Positions 13,589 to 21,371 of a stretch of 23,900 bases of DNA are shown in pieces. Origin of the DNA: JACCTH01 sp050741915 (lineage in GTDB: Bacteria; Actinomycetota; Acidimicrobiia; Spongiisociales; ZC4RG35). Position numbers and translations under genes: made by a program. Location of the stretch: assembly GCA_050741915.1 (NCBI GenBank), contig JBOGEX010000010.1, positions 1 to 23,900 on the forward strand, read 5' to 3'. The notes under the pieces were generated by a model. The model was given only the letters and a program-made list of their open reading frames with translations, searched no databases and was not told the DNA's origin. Within the stretch, counting starts at the first letter, position 1, and each line of letters starts with the position of its first letter.

Positions 13589-14493
13589 GAGCTCGAACTG
13601 ACGGTTGGGGTGGCGAACTCCTTGGCCGCTTTCTCGATATCGGTCTGGTATTTGAGAAGAACGTGAAGGGTCTCCCCCACGACCTTCTCGTCGACGTGCT
13701 CGATCGAAAGGGCGAGAAGGGTGCGAGCCCAATCAATGGTCTCTGAGACCGAGGGGGCCTTCTTGAGTTCGAGGCCGCGGATCGAGCGAACCAGGCGGGC
13801 GATCTGAGTCGCTAGGTGTTCGGTGATGCCAGGGACCCGATGCAGGAGAATCTCCTTCTCACGGTCCGCTTCCGGGTAGGCGATATGGAGGAAGAGGCAA
13901 CGCCGTTTCAAGGCTTCGGAAAGCTCGCGGGTGTTGTTGGAGGTGAGGACGACGAGCGGAGTGCTGTTGGCCGCGATCGTGCCCAGCTCTGGGATTGAGA
14001 CCTGGAAGTCGGAAAGGATCTCGAGCAGGAGCGCCTCTGTCTCGATCTCCACTCGGTCCACCTCGTCGATCAGGAGGACGACCGGACGCTGGGAGCGAAT
14101 TGCCTCGAGCAACGGGCGGGTGAGCAAGAACTCCTCAGCGAAGATGTCGTCCTCGATCTCTGACCAGTCGCGGTCCGAGTCAGCCTGGATGCGGAGAAGC
14201 TGTTTCTTGTAGTTCCACTCGTATAAAGCCTTGGCTTCATCAAGACCCTCATAACACTGGAGGCGGATCAGACGCCGCCCGGTGAGCTTGGCCAAGGCTT
14301 TGGCAAGTTCGGTCTTGCCTACTCCTGCCGGACCCTCCACCAGGATGGGCTTTTGGAGCCTCCCGGCCAGGTACACGACCTGAGCGATGCGCTCGTCTGG
14401 CAGATAACCCTCGGCGGTTAATGCGGCGGCGACGGATGCGGGCGATTCCAGGCCTTTGTCGCTCATCTCGCTATCTGACTTGGCCGCTGCCAT
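13585..14493 (-). CDS. MoxR/CoxD-type AAA+ ATPase
   Basis: The 302-residue protein (ATG 14493) is a MoxR-family AAA+ ATPase, a chaperone class that partners with VWA proteins. Walker A is GPAGVGKT (54-61), Walker B is LLIDEVDR (140-147), sensor 1 is LTSNN (183-187) and ALKRRC supplies the arginine finger. The lid domain ends near residue 290. Between the Walker motifs, YEGLDEAKALYEWNYKKQLL is typical of the CoxD subgroup, in keeping with the adjacent CoxE-type gene. AGGTGGG lies 6 nt before the ATG. The start overlaps the end of proA by 23 bp, so it may be partly co-transcribed with the proline genes. ATG 14466 (MSDKGLESP) is a weaker alternative start. Confidence 0.93.
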   Translation of the reverse strand: MAAAKSDSEMSDKGLESPASVAAALTAEGYLPDERIAQVVYLAGRLQKPILVEGPAGVGKTELAKALAKLTGRRLIRLQCYEGLDEAKALYEWNYKKQLLRIQADSDRDWSEIEDDIFAEEFLLTRPLLEAIRSQRPVVLLIDEVDRVEIETEALLLEILSDFQVSIPELGTIAANSTPLVVLTSNNTRELSEALKRRCLFLHIAYPEADREKEILLHRVPGITEHLATQIARLVRSIRGLELKKAPSVSETIDWARTLLALSIEHVDEKVVGETLHVLLKYQTDIEKAAKEFATPTVSSSS

Positions 14494-15709
14494 GCACAAC
14501 CCACCTTTCGCACGTCAAAGCTTCGAGGCCCATGGGGCCGCGGACATGGAGCTTCTGAGTGGAGATCCCAATCTCGGCTCCGTACCCAAACTCCTCGCCA
14601 TCGGTGAAACGAGTGGCGGTGTTGACCATGACAACTGCCGAATCCAACTCGCGCACGAACCGATCAGCGCCTTCGAGGTCTCTAGTCACGATCGCCTCAG
14701 TGTGACCGCTGCCGAATTGGCGGACGTGGGCAATGGCTTCTTCCAGTGAATCGACCACCTTCACAGCCATCACCAGATCGAGGTACTCGGTTGGCCAATC
14801 GTCGGTCTTTGCTTCGATCATCTGATCTGCGTGTGACCGGGCAGCTTCGTCGCCTCTCAATTCGACGCCGGCCTCGGTGAGGAGCTTTGTGACCTGAGGA
14901 AGAAAATCGGCGGCCACGGCTTGGTGAACGAGGAGTTTCTCGGCGGCATTGCAAACCCCGGGACGGGAAACCTTCGAATTCACGACAATCTCTGTCGCCA
15001 TGTCGAGGTCGGCGCTGGCATCAACGTAGACATGGCAATTGCCAGCCCCATCGATCACATATGGAACGGTGGCCTCGGCCTCGATGGCGGCAATGAGTTT
15101 CGGGCCCCCCCGCGGCACCAGCAGGTCGATCCATTCCTTGGCTTGCATCAAGGCCCGGGCCGCCTCCCGGCTGGAATCGCTCATCACCTGCACGGCGTCA
15201 GCCTCGAGACCCGCCTCGACCTGTGCCCGGCGGATAGTCTCGCCGATAGCAAGGTTTGAACGCAGTGCATAGCTCGACCCCCGCAATACGACGGCGTTCC
15301 CGGCCTTGAGAGCGAGCCCGGCGGCATCAGCGGTCACGTTCGGCCTCGCCTCGAAGATCACCGCCACCACGCCCAGCGGCGCCCGGAAGCGGGTCATCCG
15401 CAGGCCGTTGGGTCGGACAAAGCCAGCCGTCACCCGGCCGACAGGATCTCCCAGTGCGGCCACCTGTCGAAGGCCGTTGGCCATTCCCTCGATTCGAGCG
15501 GGAGTGAGCCGCAGCCGATCGAGCAGTGCTCCCCCGATCCCCTGACCCGTTGCCTCGGCGACGTCGCCGGCATTGGTCTCGATGAGACGCTTGCTGTCGG
15601 CCAGTAGGCCGACCGCGGCGAGTTCCAGGGCGTCGTTCTTGAGGCCGGTGGGCGCCGTCGCCTGCCGGCGCGATGCGGCCCGCGCCGCCTCGCCGATTGT
15701 TTCGATCAT
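14471..15709 (-). CDS. proA: Gamma-glutamyl phosphate reductase ProA
   Basis: ProA reduces gamma-glutamyl phosphate to glutamate semialdehyde with NADPH, the second step of proline synthesis. The 412-residue protein has the normal length and family motifs: PLGVVAVIFEARPNVTADAA (111-130), AGNAVVLRGSSYA, the catalytic Cys253 in SRPGVCNAAEKLLVH, and the C-terminal EEFGYGAEIGISTQKLHVRGPMGLEALT. It follows proB by 35 bp on the same strand. ATG 15709 lacks a Shine-Dalgarno site and is preceded by TACACT ending 8 nt upstream, so a second, internal leaderless promoter is likely. Confidence 0.98.
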   Translation of the reverse strand: MIETIGEAARAASRRQATAPTGLKNDALELAAVGLLADSKRLIETNAGDVAEATGQGIGGALLDRLRLTPARIEGMANGLRQVAALGDPVGRVTAGFVRPNGLRMTRFRAPLGVVAVIFEARPNVTADAAGLALKAGNAVVLRGSSYALRSNLAIGETIRRAQVEAGLEADAVQVMSDSSREAARALMQAKEWIDLLVPRGGPKLIAAIEAEATVPYVIDGAGNCHVYVDASADLDMATEIVVNSKVSRPGVCNAAEKLLVHQAVAADFLPQVTKLLTEAGVELRGDEAARSHADQMIEAKTDDWPTEYLDLVMAVKVVDSLEEAIAHVRQFGSGHTEAIVTRDLEGADRFVRELDSAVVMVNTATRFTDGEEFGYGAEIGISTQKLHVRGPMGLEALTCERWVVHGSGQVR

Positions 15710-15717
15710 CGTCTGGC

Positions 15718-15723
15718 AGTGTA
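15718..15723 (-). promoter_or_regulatory. Candidate -10 (TACACT) for proA
   Basis: TACACT on the minus strand ends 8 nt before the proA ATG, in the 35-bp proB-proA gap. It is the same hexamer as before the holin-like gene. Confidence 0.4.
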
Positions 15724-15744
15724 AGGGTGGTGCCTCACGGGTAC

Positions 15745-16824
15745 TCAGCGCAGGACCACGAGGTCGTCGCGGTGCACCACCTCACGGGTCCCCCTCTGAC
15801 CCACCATTCCCTGCAGAGAGACCGAGTCCAGGGCGACCAAACCTTTGGCGACCAACTCCTCGTCGGGACCTACGATCTCGACGGCCGCACCCTGGGGGAA
15901 CGATCCCCTGATTTCGGTAACCCCGACCGGCAGCAGAGAACGGGATCTCTCGACCAGAGCCGCAACTGCCCCGCCGTCGACGACCACCGTGCCGGTAGAA
16001 GCGAGACCGAACGCGATCCAGAGTTTCCGCGCGGCCAGTTTCTGCGGCCGGGGATCGACCCAGGTCCCGATGTCCTTGCCGGCGAGAACTCGCGCGAGCA
16101 AGTCTGGGGCCTTGGCGGAGACGATCACAGTGGGAACCGCCGACCAGGCCGCCATCCGCGCCGCCGCAACTTTGCCGGCAACGCCGCCCGAGCCCATCGG
16201 TCCCGCTCCGGTGAGGTTATCAAGGACTGGATCATCGTGGGTCACGGCTTCTAGGAACCGCCCACTTGCCAGTCGGGGGTCGCTAGTGAAAAGGCCCTCG
16301 GTATCGGTGAGGATCAAGAGGAGGCCCGCCGACACCAGGTGCGACACCATGGCGGCGAGACGGTCGTTATCGCCCAAGCGAAGTTCTTCGACGGCGACGG
16401 TGTCGTTCTCGTTGACTACCGGCACGATCCCCAGCCCGAGCATTCTCTCGAGAGCCGCGCGGGCATTGAGATACTGATCGCGGTTGCCGAGGACATCGCG
16501 CGTCAGGAGCACTTGGCCGGCGATCCGGCCCCGCTGCGAGAACCCGGCCGAGTATCTCTCCATAAGCTTGCCCTGACCAACCGCCGCCGCCACCTGCAAT
16601 CCGGCCAAATCGGCGGGACGGCGCTCGAGCCGCAAGGCGGGGACGCCTGCGGCGACCGCCCCTGAGGTCACTAGCACCGTGGGATGTGAGGCAGCGAAGC
16701 AGTCTGAGACCAGTTGGACAACCGCCTCCACTGCCTCGGTGTCAATACCGCCCCCGGCGGCGGCCAGACTCGACGACCCGACTTTGACCACTACCGGCGA
16801 CCCCAACGGGATCGGCTTTCTCAT
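15745..16824 (-). CDS. proB: Glutamate 5-kinase ProB with PUA domain
   Basis: ProB phosphorylates glutamate with ATP to start proline synthesis and is usually feedback-inhibited by proline. The 359-residue protein has an amino-acid kinase domain: VVVKVGSSSL (11-20), VLVTSGAVAAG, VVNENDTVAVEELRLGDNDRL-type active site and LILTDTEGLFTSDPR. A C-terminal PUA domain follows from about residue 265 (KLWIAFGLASTGTVVVDGGA, SLLPVGVTEIRGSFPQGAAVEI). Its ATG overlaps the obgE stop as ATGA, so translation is coupled to obgE. Confidence 0.98.
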   Translation of the reverse strand: MRKPIPLGSPVVVKVGSSSLAAAGGGIDTEAVEAVVQLVSDCFAASHPTVLVTSGAVAAGVPALRLERRPADLAGLQVAAAVGQGKLMERYSAGFSQRGRIAGQVLLTRDVLGNRDQYLNARAALERMLGLGIVPVVNENDTVAVEELRLGDNDRLAAMVSHLVSAGLLLILTDTEGLFTSDPRLASGRFLEAVTHDDPVLDNLTGAGPMGSGGVAGKVAAARMAAWSAVPTVIVSAKAPDLLARVLAGKDIGTWVDPRPQKLAARKLWIAFGLASTGTVVVDGGAVAALVERSRSLLPVGVTEIRGSFPQGAAVEIVGPDEELVAKGLVALDSVSLQGMVGQRGTREVVHRDDLVVLR

Positions 16825-18071
16825 TCCTCGGGATCCTCTGCTAGGTACTCCAGCACCAGGTCGCCGATCCGCACCTCATCTCCCGGCTTGGCTCCTGCCG
16901 CAGCCAACGCCTCGTCGACCCCGATTCGAGACAACCGCTCGGCGGCAATCCGAGCCGCATCGGGATTGGTGAGGTCGGCAAAGGCCACGGCGCGGCTGGC
17001 CGCGGTACCGGCGACGCGCCAGCCCTGTCCTTCGCGTGAAACCGACAGGTCAGAGATCGCCGGGCGGTGGAGCACGAACCCAGGACGATCGGGAGCGGCC
17101 TTGTTGGCCAGGTCGACCAGATCGGCGGTGGCGTGAAGGAAGCGCTCGATTCCCTCCCCGGACACGGCCGAGATGGCCATCGCCTCCGGAACCAGGGTCT
17201 TGGCAACTTCGGATTCCGGGAGATCGCCCTTGCTGAGGACGAGGAGCCGCGGTCGCTCGGCGAGTTCAGGCAGGTAGCGCTCCATTTCGGCCGTGAGCAC
17301 CTCTAGCTGTCGATCAACGGCGTCGGTTTGGAGCGGGGACGGATCAAGGACGAGCACCATCACCCGCGCTCGTTCCACGTGTCGGAGGAACTCGTGACCC
17401 AACCCCCGGCCTTCGGCCGCACCCTCGATTAGACCCGGTATATCCGCCATCACGAACTCGCGATCGTCGACCGCAACTACGCCGAGATGCGGCTCCAGAG
17501 TGGTGAAGGGATAGTCGGCAATCTGCGACTTGGCGGCTGAGACGGTCGAGATGATCGTCGACTTGCCAGCATTCGGGTAACCGATGAGAGCCGCGTCAGC
17601 GAGGAGTTTGAGCTCGAACGTAAACCAGGCCTCCTTCCCGAACTCGCCCTGTTCGGCGATGGCGGGAGCTCGCAGCTTGGGAGAAACGAAGGCGGCGTTG
17701 CCTTTGCCCCCGCGGCCGCCTTTGAGCACCGTCACCTCGTGCCCATCCGCGACGAGATCGGCCAGGACCGTGCTTTGCGCGTCGATCACGACCGTACCCA
17801 AAGGAACCGGAACAACGAGCTCGGAGCCGTGGCGGCCGCTACGTAAATCGCCCTGACCGTGGGTGCCGTCGCCAGCCCGATGATGCGGTTGGCGCTTGTA
17901 GCGCAGCAACGTGGAGACGGAGGGATCGGCCCGCACAATCACGTCCCCACCGCGGCCGCCGTTGCCGCCGTCAGGGCGGCCCTTGGGTCGGCCCTTTCGG
18001 CGCAAGAACGATGACACCCCGGCGCCGCCGTTACCTGCTTTCAGATTGACGCTGACGCGGTCGACGAACAA
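16821..18071 (-). CDS. obgE: GTPase Obg/CgtA
   Basis: Obg is an essential GTPase in large-subunit ribosome assembly and stress control. The 416 residues comprise the glycine-rich Obg fold (1 to about 156; GGNGGRGGDV, GKGGRGGKGN-type repeats), the G domain, and a C-terminal OCT domain (about 340-412), the variant found in many Gram-positives. G1 is GYPNAGKS (164-171), G2 DYPFTTLEPHLG, G3 DIPGL (210-214) and G5 SAVSGEG. G4 reads SKGD (280-283) instead of NKxD, a conservative change worth noting. The start is TTG 18071 with GGGAGG 6 nt upstream. It lies 34 bp after rpmA, the usual order, and is coupled to proB downstream. Confidence 0.98.
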   Translation of the reverse strand: MFVDRVSVNLKAGNGGAGVSSFLRRKGRPKGRPDGGNGGRGGDVIVRADPSVSTLLRYKRQPHHRAGDGTHGQGDLRSGRHGSELVVPVPLGTVVIDAQSTVLADLVADGHEVTVLKGGRGGKGNAAFVSPKLRAPAIAEQGEFGKEAWFTFELKLLADAALIGYPNAGKSTIISTVSAAKSQIADYPFTTLEPHLGVVAVDDREFVMADIPGLIEGAAEGRGLGHEFLRHVERARVMVLVLDPSPLQTDAVDRQLEVLTAEMERYLPELAERPRLLVLSKGDLPESEVAKTLVPEAMAISAVSGEGIERFLHATADLVDLANKAAPDRPGFVLHRPAISDLSVSREGQGWRVAGTAASRAVAFADLTNPDAARIAAERLSRIGVDEALAAAGAKPGDEVRIGDLVLEYLAEDPEE

Positions 18072-18105
18072 ACAACGCCTCCCGCTTTCCCCTTTGGTTG
18101 AGTGA

Positions 18106-18357
18106 TCAGTCGGAAACGACGCTGACCCGGCGTCTCAAGTTCCGAGTTCCATACTTGACGGTCCCGGAGCTGAGCGCGAAGAGAGTGTCGTCGCTTCCCC
18201 GGCCAACGTTCTCGCCGGGATGGATGCGGGTTCCGCGCTGGCGGACGAGCACAGCTCCCGCAGAAACCGCTTGACCATCGAACACCTTGGGTCCCAGGCG
18301 CTGGGCATGAGAGTCGCGACCGTTCTTCGAGGAACCGCCGGCTTTGGTCTTGGACAT
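18106..18357 (-). CDS. rpmA: 50S ribosomal protein L27
   Basis: The 83-residue product has the L27 signature: N-terminal KTKAGGSSKNGRDSHAQRLG, then VRQRGTRIHPGENVGRGSDDTLFAL and TVKYG. L27 reaches into the peptidyl transferase centre of the ribosome. The N-terminus has no cleavable extension of the Firmicutes type. It begins 2 nt after rplU, with AAGGAAG inside the rplU end as ribosome-binding site, and precedes obgE. Confidence 0.98.
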   Translation of the reverse strand: MSKTKAGGSSKNGRDSHAQRLGPKVFDGQAVSAGAVLVRQRGTRIHPGENVGRGSDDTLFALSSGTVKYGTRNLRRRVSVVSD

Positions 18358-18359
18358 GG

Positions 18360-18716
18360 TCAGTCTTCCTTGCTTTCTGCTTTGCTCTTCCTGGTGGTCG
18401 TCTTGGTCTTGAGATCGATGGCCGTCACTCGGATCTGGGTGTACTTCTGGCGGTGGCCCATGTGACGCCGGTAACCGCCCTTGTTCTTGTACTTGAAGAT
18501 ATCGATCTTCTCGCCCTTGGTCTCCCCGAGCACTTCGGCCGTGACCTTGGCTGCGGCGAGCTCCGCCCGATCCGAGACCGAGTCACCGTCGTCGGAGACA
18601 ACCAGCAACGGCACAAAGGTCACGGAATCACCGGGGTCTTTGACCCGCTCGATTTCGATGACATCGCCGACCTGCACTTTGGCCTGCTTGCCGCCGGCGC
18701 GAATGATGGCGTACAT
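18360..18716 (-). CDS. rplU: 50S ribosomal protein L21
   Basis: The 118-residue protein starts MYAIIRAGGKQAKVQVGDVIEIERV and contains the L21 signature KIDIFKYKNKGGYRRHMGHRQKYTQIRV. L21 binds 23S rRNA on the large subunit. A short Lys/Thr/Ser-rich tail (KTKTTTRKSKAESKED) extends past the usual end. GAGG lies about 8 nt before ATG 18716. It heads the rplU-rpmA-obgE-proB unit and has its own strong -10 (TATAAT). Confidence 0.98.
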   Translation of the reverse strand: MYAIIRAGGKQAKVQVGDVIEIERVKDPGDSVTFVPLLVVSDDGDSVSDRAELAAAKVTAEVLGETKGEKIDIFKYKNKGGYRRHMGHRQKYTQIRVTAIDLKTKTTTRKSKAESKED

Positions 18717-18748
18717 AGTTAAACCTCTGGCAAAAGGGAGAGCGTTGA

Positions 18749-18769
18749 ATTATAGACGAACCCAGGGTT
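18749..18769 (-). promoter_or_regulatory. rplU promoter with overlapping AACCCTGGGTT palindrome (copy 3)
   Basis: A consensus TATAAT lies at 18749-18754 on the minus strand, predicting a leader of about 25 nt before rplU. Four nt upstream is the palindrome AACCCTGGGTT (18759-18769), in the spacer where -10/-35 contacts occur. No good TTGACA is found at 16-18 nt. The position would allow a bound protein to control the ribosomal-protein unit. Confidence 0.6.
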
Positions 18770-18836
18770 GCAACCTCGCGAAACCGACGTCCATGGCCCA
18801 CAGCTTCTCATGGGCTGGCGCCACCACCGAGGATGA

Positions 18837-18872
18837 GAATGGGGTGACCATTCACGTATGGTCACCCCATTC
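18837..18872. terminator. Perfect 15-bp hairpin downstream of the RNase E/G gene
   Basis: GAATGGGGTGACCAT and ATGGTCACCCCATTC form a perfect 15-bp stem with loop TCACGT, 18 bp after the RNase gene stop and about 120 bp before rplU. It is the strongest hairpin I see in the window. There is no T-run on either side, so it may act as a terminator or as an RNA 3'-end stabiliser or processing structure. Part of the loop and arm (CATTCACGTAT) is repeated directly after it. Confidence 0.65.
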
Positions 18873-18890
18873 ACGTATCAGAACGAGCGG

Positions 18891-20444
18891 CTAGACGAAC
18901 TCGTCGTCGGACGGCAGGGTGGCGGTGATAGGGATTCCGTGGGTAGCGGCCTCCTCGTGAAGGATCACTCCCCTTCCTCCGCATACCGAGCAGGGCTCGG
19001 AGAAGCTCTCGAGCAGGCCGGCCGAGACATTTTTCCGGGTCATCTCGACCAATCCCAGATGGGAGACATCGAAGACCTGGGTACGGGTTTTGTCTTTGGC
19101 GAGAGCCTCTCGCAACCGCCGCAGGACCTTCTGCTGATTGCCCTCGATCTCCATGTCGATGAAGTCGATGACGATGATCCCGCCGATGTCGCGGAGACGA
19201 AGCTGGCGGCCAATCTCCTCGGCCGCCTCGAGGTTGTTCTGCAAGACGGTTTCCTCAAGGTTCGAAGACCCAACAAAACGACCGGTGTTGACATCGATCA
19301 CAGTCAGCGCCTCGGTGCGATCGATCACGAGATGCCCCCCGCTCGGCAAGTAGACCCGCCGGTCGAGGGCCTTGCGGAGCTGATCCTCGACGTGGTAACG
19401 CTCGAAGAGGCCCATTTCTTCGTCATAGAGCGAGACCTTCGAAACCAAATCCGGCGCGGTTGCCCGCAGATAATTGCAAACCTGGTCGTAGGCCTGCTGG
19501 TGATCGATGAGCAGCCGCCGGAAATCGCCTGTGAAATGCTCCCGAATCACCTTCGTCAACATGTCCGGCTCCTGGTGGACGAGCCGGGGAGCGCCCCCGT
19601 TGACAGCGGCGGATTCGATTTCGGCCCAAAGTTTCGCCAAGCGGTCGATGTCGGCGGCGATCTCTTCGGCCGAAGCGTGCAAGGCGGCGGTGCGGACGAT
19701 TACCCCATATCCCTCTGGACGCACGGTCGCTAATACGTCGCGCAGGCGGTCGCGCTCGGCGTCCGGGAGGCGCCGGGAGATACCTTGGCTCTCGGAATCG
19801 GGGACCAGGACCAGGTAGCGCCCCGCCAGTGAAGGCATTCCCGTGAGGCGAGCCCCTTTCGCCCCCATGGCGTCCTTGGCCACCTGAACGAGCACTTCGT
19901 CGCCTTCGGAAAGCGCTTCCTCGATTCGAGCCTGCCTGCCCCCGTTGCGCCGGGCTGAACCGAGCTTTACATCCGCCGAGTAGATGACCCCGTTCTTCGT
20001 GGACCCGAAATCGACGAAAGCGGCCTCCATCCCCGGGAGTACGTTGCGTACCCGTCCGAGATAGATATTGCCGACCAGCGAGGAACGATCTTCGGAGGCC
20101 ACGTAATGCTCAACGAGGACAGGACCTTCGAGCACCACCACCTGAGTTTGGTGCGGTAGGACTCGCACCAGCATCTGCTTGCGACCGGATTCCGGGGCAA
20201 CAATTATTTCCTCTGGTACGGGTGGGCGCCGCCGGATTGCCTCTTTGCGGGCGCGGACGTCCTCACGAGCCTCGCCGTCCTGGGTCGAGACTCTCTTTCG
20301 GTTGTGGGCGGGTGCGGTCTTCTGCTCGCTTACCCGCCTGACTTCTACCTTCTGCCCCCCAAATCGGAACGACTTACGTTCTTCGGTTACGCCCGCGGTG
20401 GAACGCCGGACGATCTCCGGCTCTTTCTTGCGAAACCATGCCAT
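18891..20444 (-). CDS. rng: Ribonuclease E/G family endoribonuclease
   Basis: This 517-residue protein is an RNase E/G-type single-strand endonuclease for rRNA maturation and mRNA decay. A basic N-terminal extension (1 to about 90, many Arg/Lys) precedes the S1-like domain (about 110-160; GNIYLGRVRNVLPGMEAAFVDFG). The catalytic Mg-binding aspartates are Asp384 in TVIDVNTG and Asp427 in IIVIDFIDM. The zinc-link CSVC (Cys485, Cys488) is followed by GGRG. There is no long C-terminal degradosome scaffold, so it is closer to RNase G in layout. AGGAGC lies 8 nt before ATG 20444. The gene directly precedes rplU-rpmA, a widespread arrangement. The 253 bp upstream (20445-20697) show no gene. Confidence 0.96.
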   Translation of the reverse strand: MAWFRKKEPEIVRRSTAGVTEERKSFRFGGQKVEVRRVSEQKTAPAHNRKRVSTQDGEAREDVRARKEAIRRRPPVPEEIIVAPESGRKQMLVRVLPHQTQVVVLEGPVLVEHYVASEDRSSLVGNIYLGRVRNVLPGMEAAFVDFGSTKNGVIYSADVKLGSARRNGGRQARIEEALSEGDEVLVQVAKDAMGAKGARLTGMPSLAGRYLVLVPDSESQGISRRLPDAERDRLRDVLATVRPEGYGVIVRTAALHASAEEIAADIDRLAKLWAEIESAAVNGGAPRLVHQEPDMLTKVIREHFTGDFRRLLIDHQQAYDQVCNYLRATAPDLVSKVSLYDEEMGLFERYHVEDQLRKALDRRVYLPSGGHLVIDRTEALTVIDVNTGRFVGSSNLEETVLQNNLEAAEEIGRQLRLRDIGGIIVIDFIDMEIEGNQQKVLRRLREALAKDKTRTQVFDVSHLGLVEMTRKNVSAGLLESFSEPCSVCGGRGVILHEEAATHGIPITATLPSDDEFV

Positions 20445-20697
20445 TGCTTAGAGCTCCTGACTTTCTGTGCGCATACCCGCGGGCCGAATTCCTGGCGACA
20501 GGCCGCGGCGGGTTTTCAGAGAAGAACCGGGTGAAGACGGCCACGACGATCACAAAGCTCTGGAAGAACCTGGTTGTCCTGGATGTGCTTTGGGTGGTCA
20601 CCGACTCGGCCGGTTCGAAAACGAAGAGACCCCACTCAGAGTGAGCGGTGAACGGCAGTTTACCACGGACCGGTCGTCACTCTTTGATTGACTCGCT

Positions 20698-21282
20698 CTA
20701 GTTGAGCGCGAGGGCGGGCTGCTCGGCCTCTTCGGTGGAATAACACCCACGACAGCGAGCCTCGTAGGCGCCCTGGGCACCGAGAACGACCAGTGAGTCA
20801 GAACGCACGATCCTCTGCGTGAACAGGCCCGGTCCCCCGCAGCGGTGGCAGACAGCAAGCATCTTGGTGACAAACTCGGCCCGACCCGAGAGCGCCGGGA
20901 TAGGTTCGAAGGGTCTCCGCAAGTAGTCCGTGTCGAGCCCGGCGATGATCACTTGCTTTCCGGCCGCGGCTAGCTGCTCGGCGACCTCGATCAATCCCAA
21001 GTCGAAGAACTGGCCCTCGTCGACACCAACGACCAAGGTGGCGTCGTCGACTGCCCGCAGCAATTCTGCTGAGCCGGAAACGCCCAACGCCTCGACGGTC
21101 ATTCTCGAATGGGACGTGACCCGGTTCTCGCCGTAGCGGACGTCGAGGGTGGGTTTGAAGGTTTGGACCGGAAGACGGGCGATGCGACTACGCGTCACAC
21201 GCCGGATGAGCTCCTCGCTCTTGCCCGAGAACATCGGGCCGCAAATGACCTCGATCCATCCGGTCCCCGACGGTCGAAACAT
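20698..21282 (-). CDS. tdk: Thymidine kinase (type II)
   Basis: Tdk phosphorylates thymidine in pyrimidine salvage. The 194-residue protein has the type II layout: P-loop GPMFSGKS (15-22), DEGQFF (88-93) with catalytic Glu89, and a structural zinc site formed by Cys145, Cys148, Cys177 and Cys180 (CHRC...CRGC). The substrate lid is in the TQRIVRSDSLVVLGAQ segment. ATG 21282 has no Shine-Dalgarno site; TACTGT ends 8 nt upstream, so a leaderless mRNA is likely. It sits between rodA and the RNase E/G gene, an order I do not recall as standard. Confidence 0.96.
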   Translation of the reverse strand: MFRPSGTGWIEVICGPMFSGKSEELIRRVTRSRIARLPVQTFKPTLDVRYGENRVTSHSRMTVEALGVSGSAELLRAVDDATLVVGVDEGQFFDLGLIEVAEQLAAAGKQVIIAGLDTDYLRRPFEPIPALSGRAEFVTKMLAVCHRCGGPGLFTQRIVRSDSLVVLGAQGAYEARCRGCYSTEEAEQPALALN

Positions 21283-21290
21283 TGATGGCG

Positions 21291-21296
21291 ACAGTA
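21291..21296 (-). promoter_or_regulatory. Candidate -10 (TACTGT) for tdk
   Basis: TACTGT on the minus strand ends 8 nt before the tdk ATG, the same spacing as for proA and the Mo-hydroxylase gene. The gene has no ribosome-binding site. Confidence 0.4.
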
Positions 21297-21353
21297 GCCG
21301 GTCGATCGCCGACTTTGGTTCTGTGGGCCGGTAGATCGGCAGAGCCTCCCTGC

Positions 21354-21371
21354 CAACCCTGGGTTCGCTTT
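21354..21371. repeat. Intergenic palindrome AACCCTGGGTT, copy 4 (18-mer form)
   Basis: CAACCCTGGGTTCGCTTT on the plus strand, identical to 11705-11722. It starts directly at the rodA stop codon and lies about 60 bp upstream of the candidate tdk promoter. No U-tract follows on the gene strand. Confidence 0.6.

Noticed and set aside
13589..13732. 48 extra N-terminal residues for the VWA protein
   Set aside because: They overlap the MoxR gene out of frame and are Arg/Ser rich; TTG 13588 gives the conserved CoxE-type N-terminus and a stop-start overlap.
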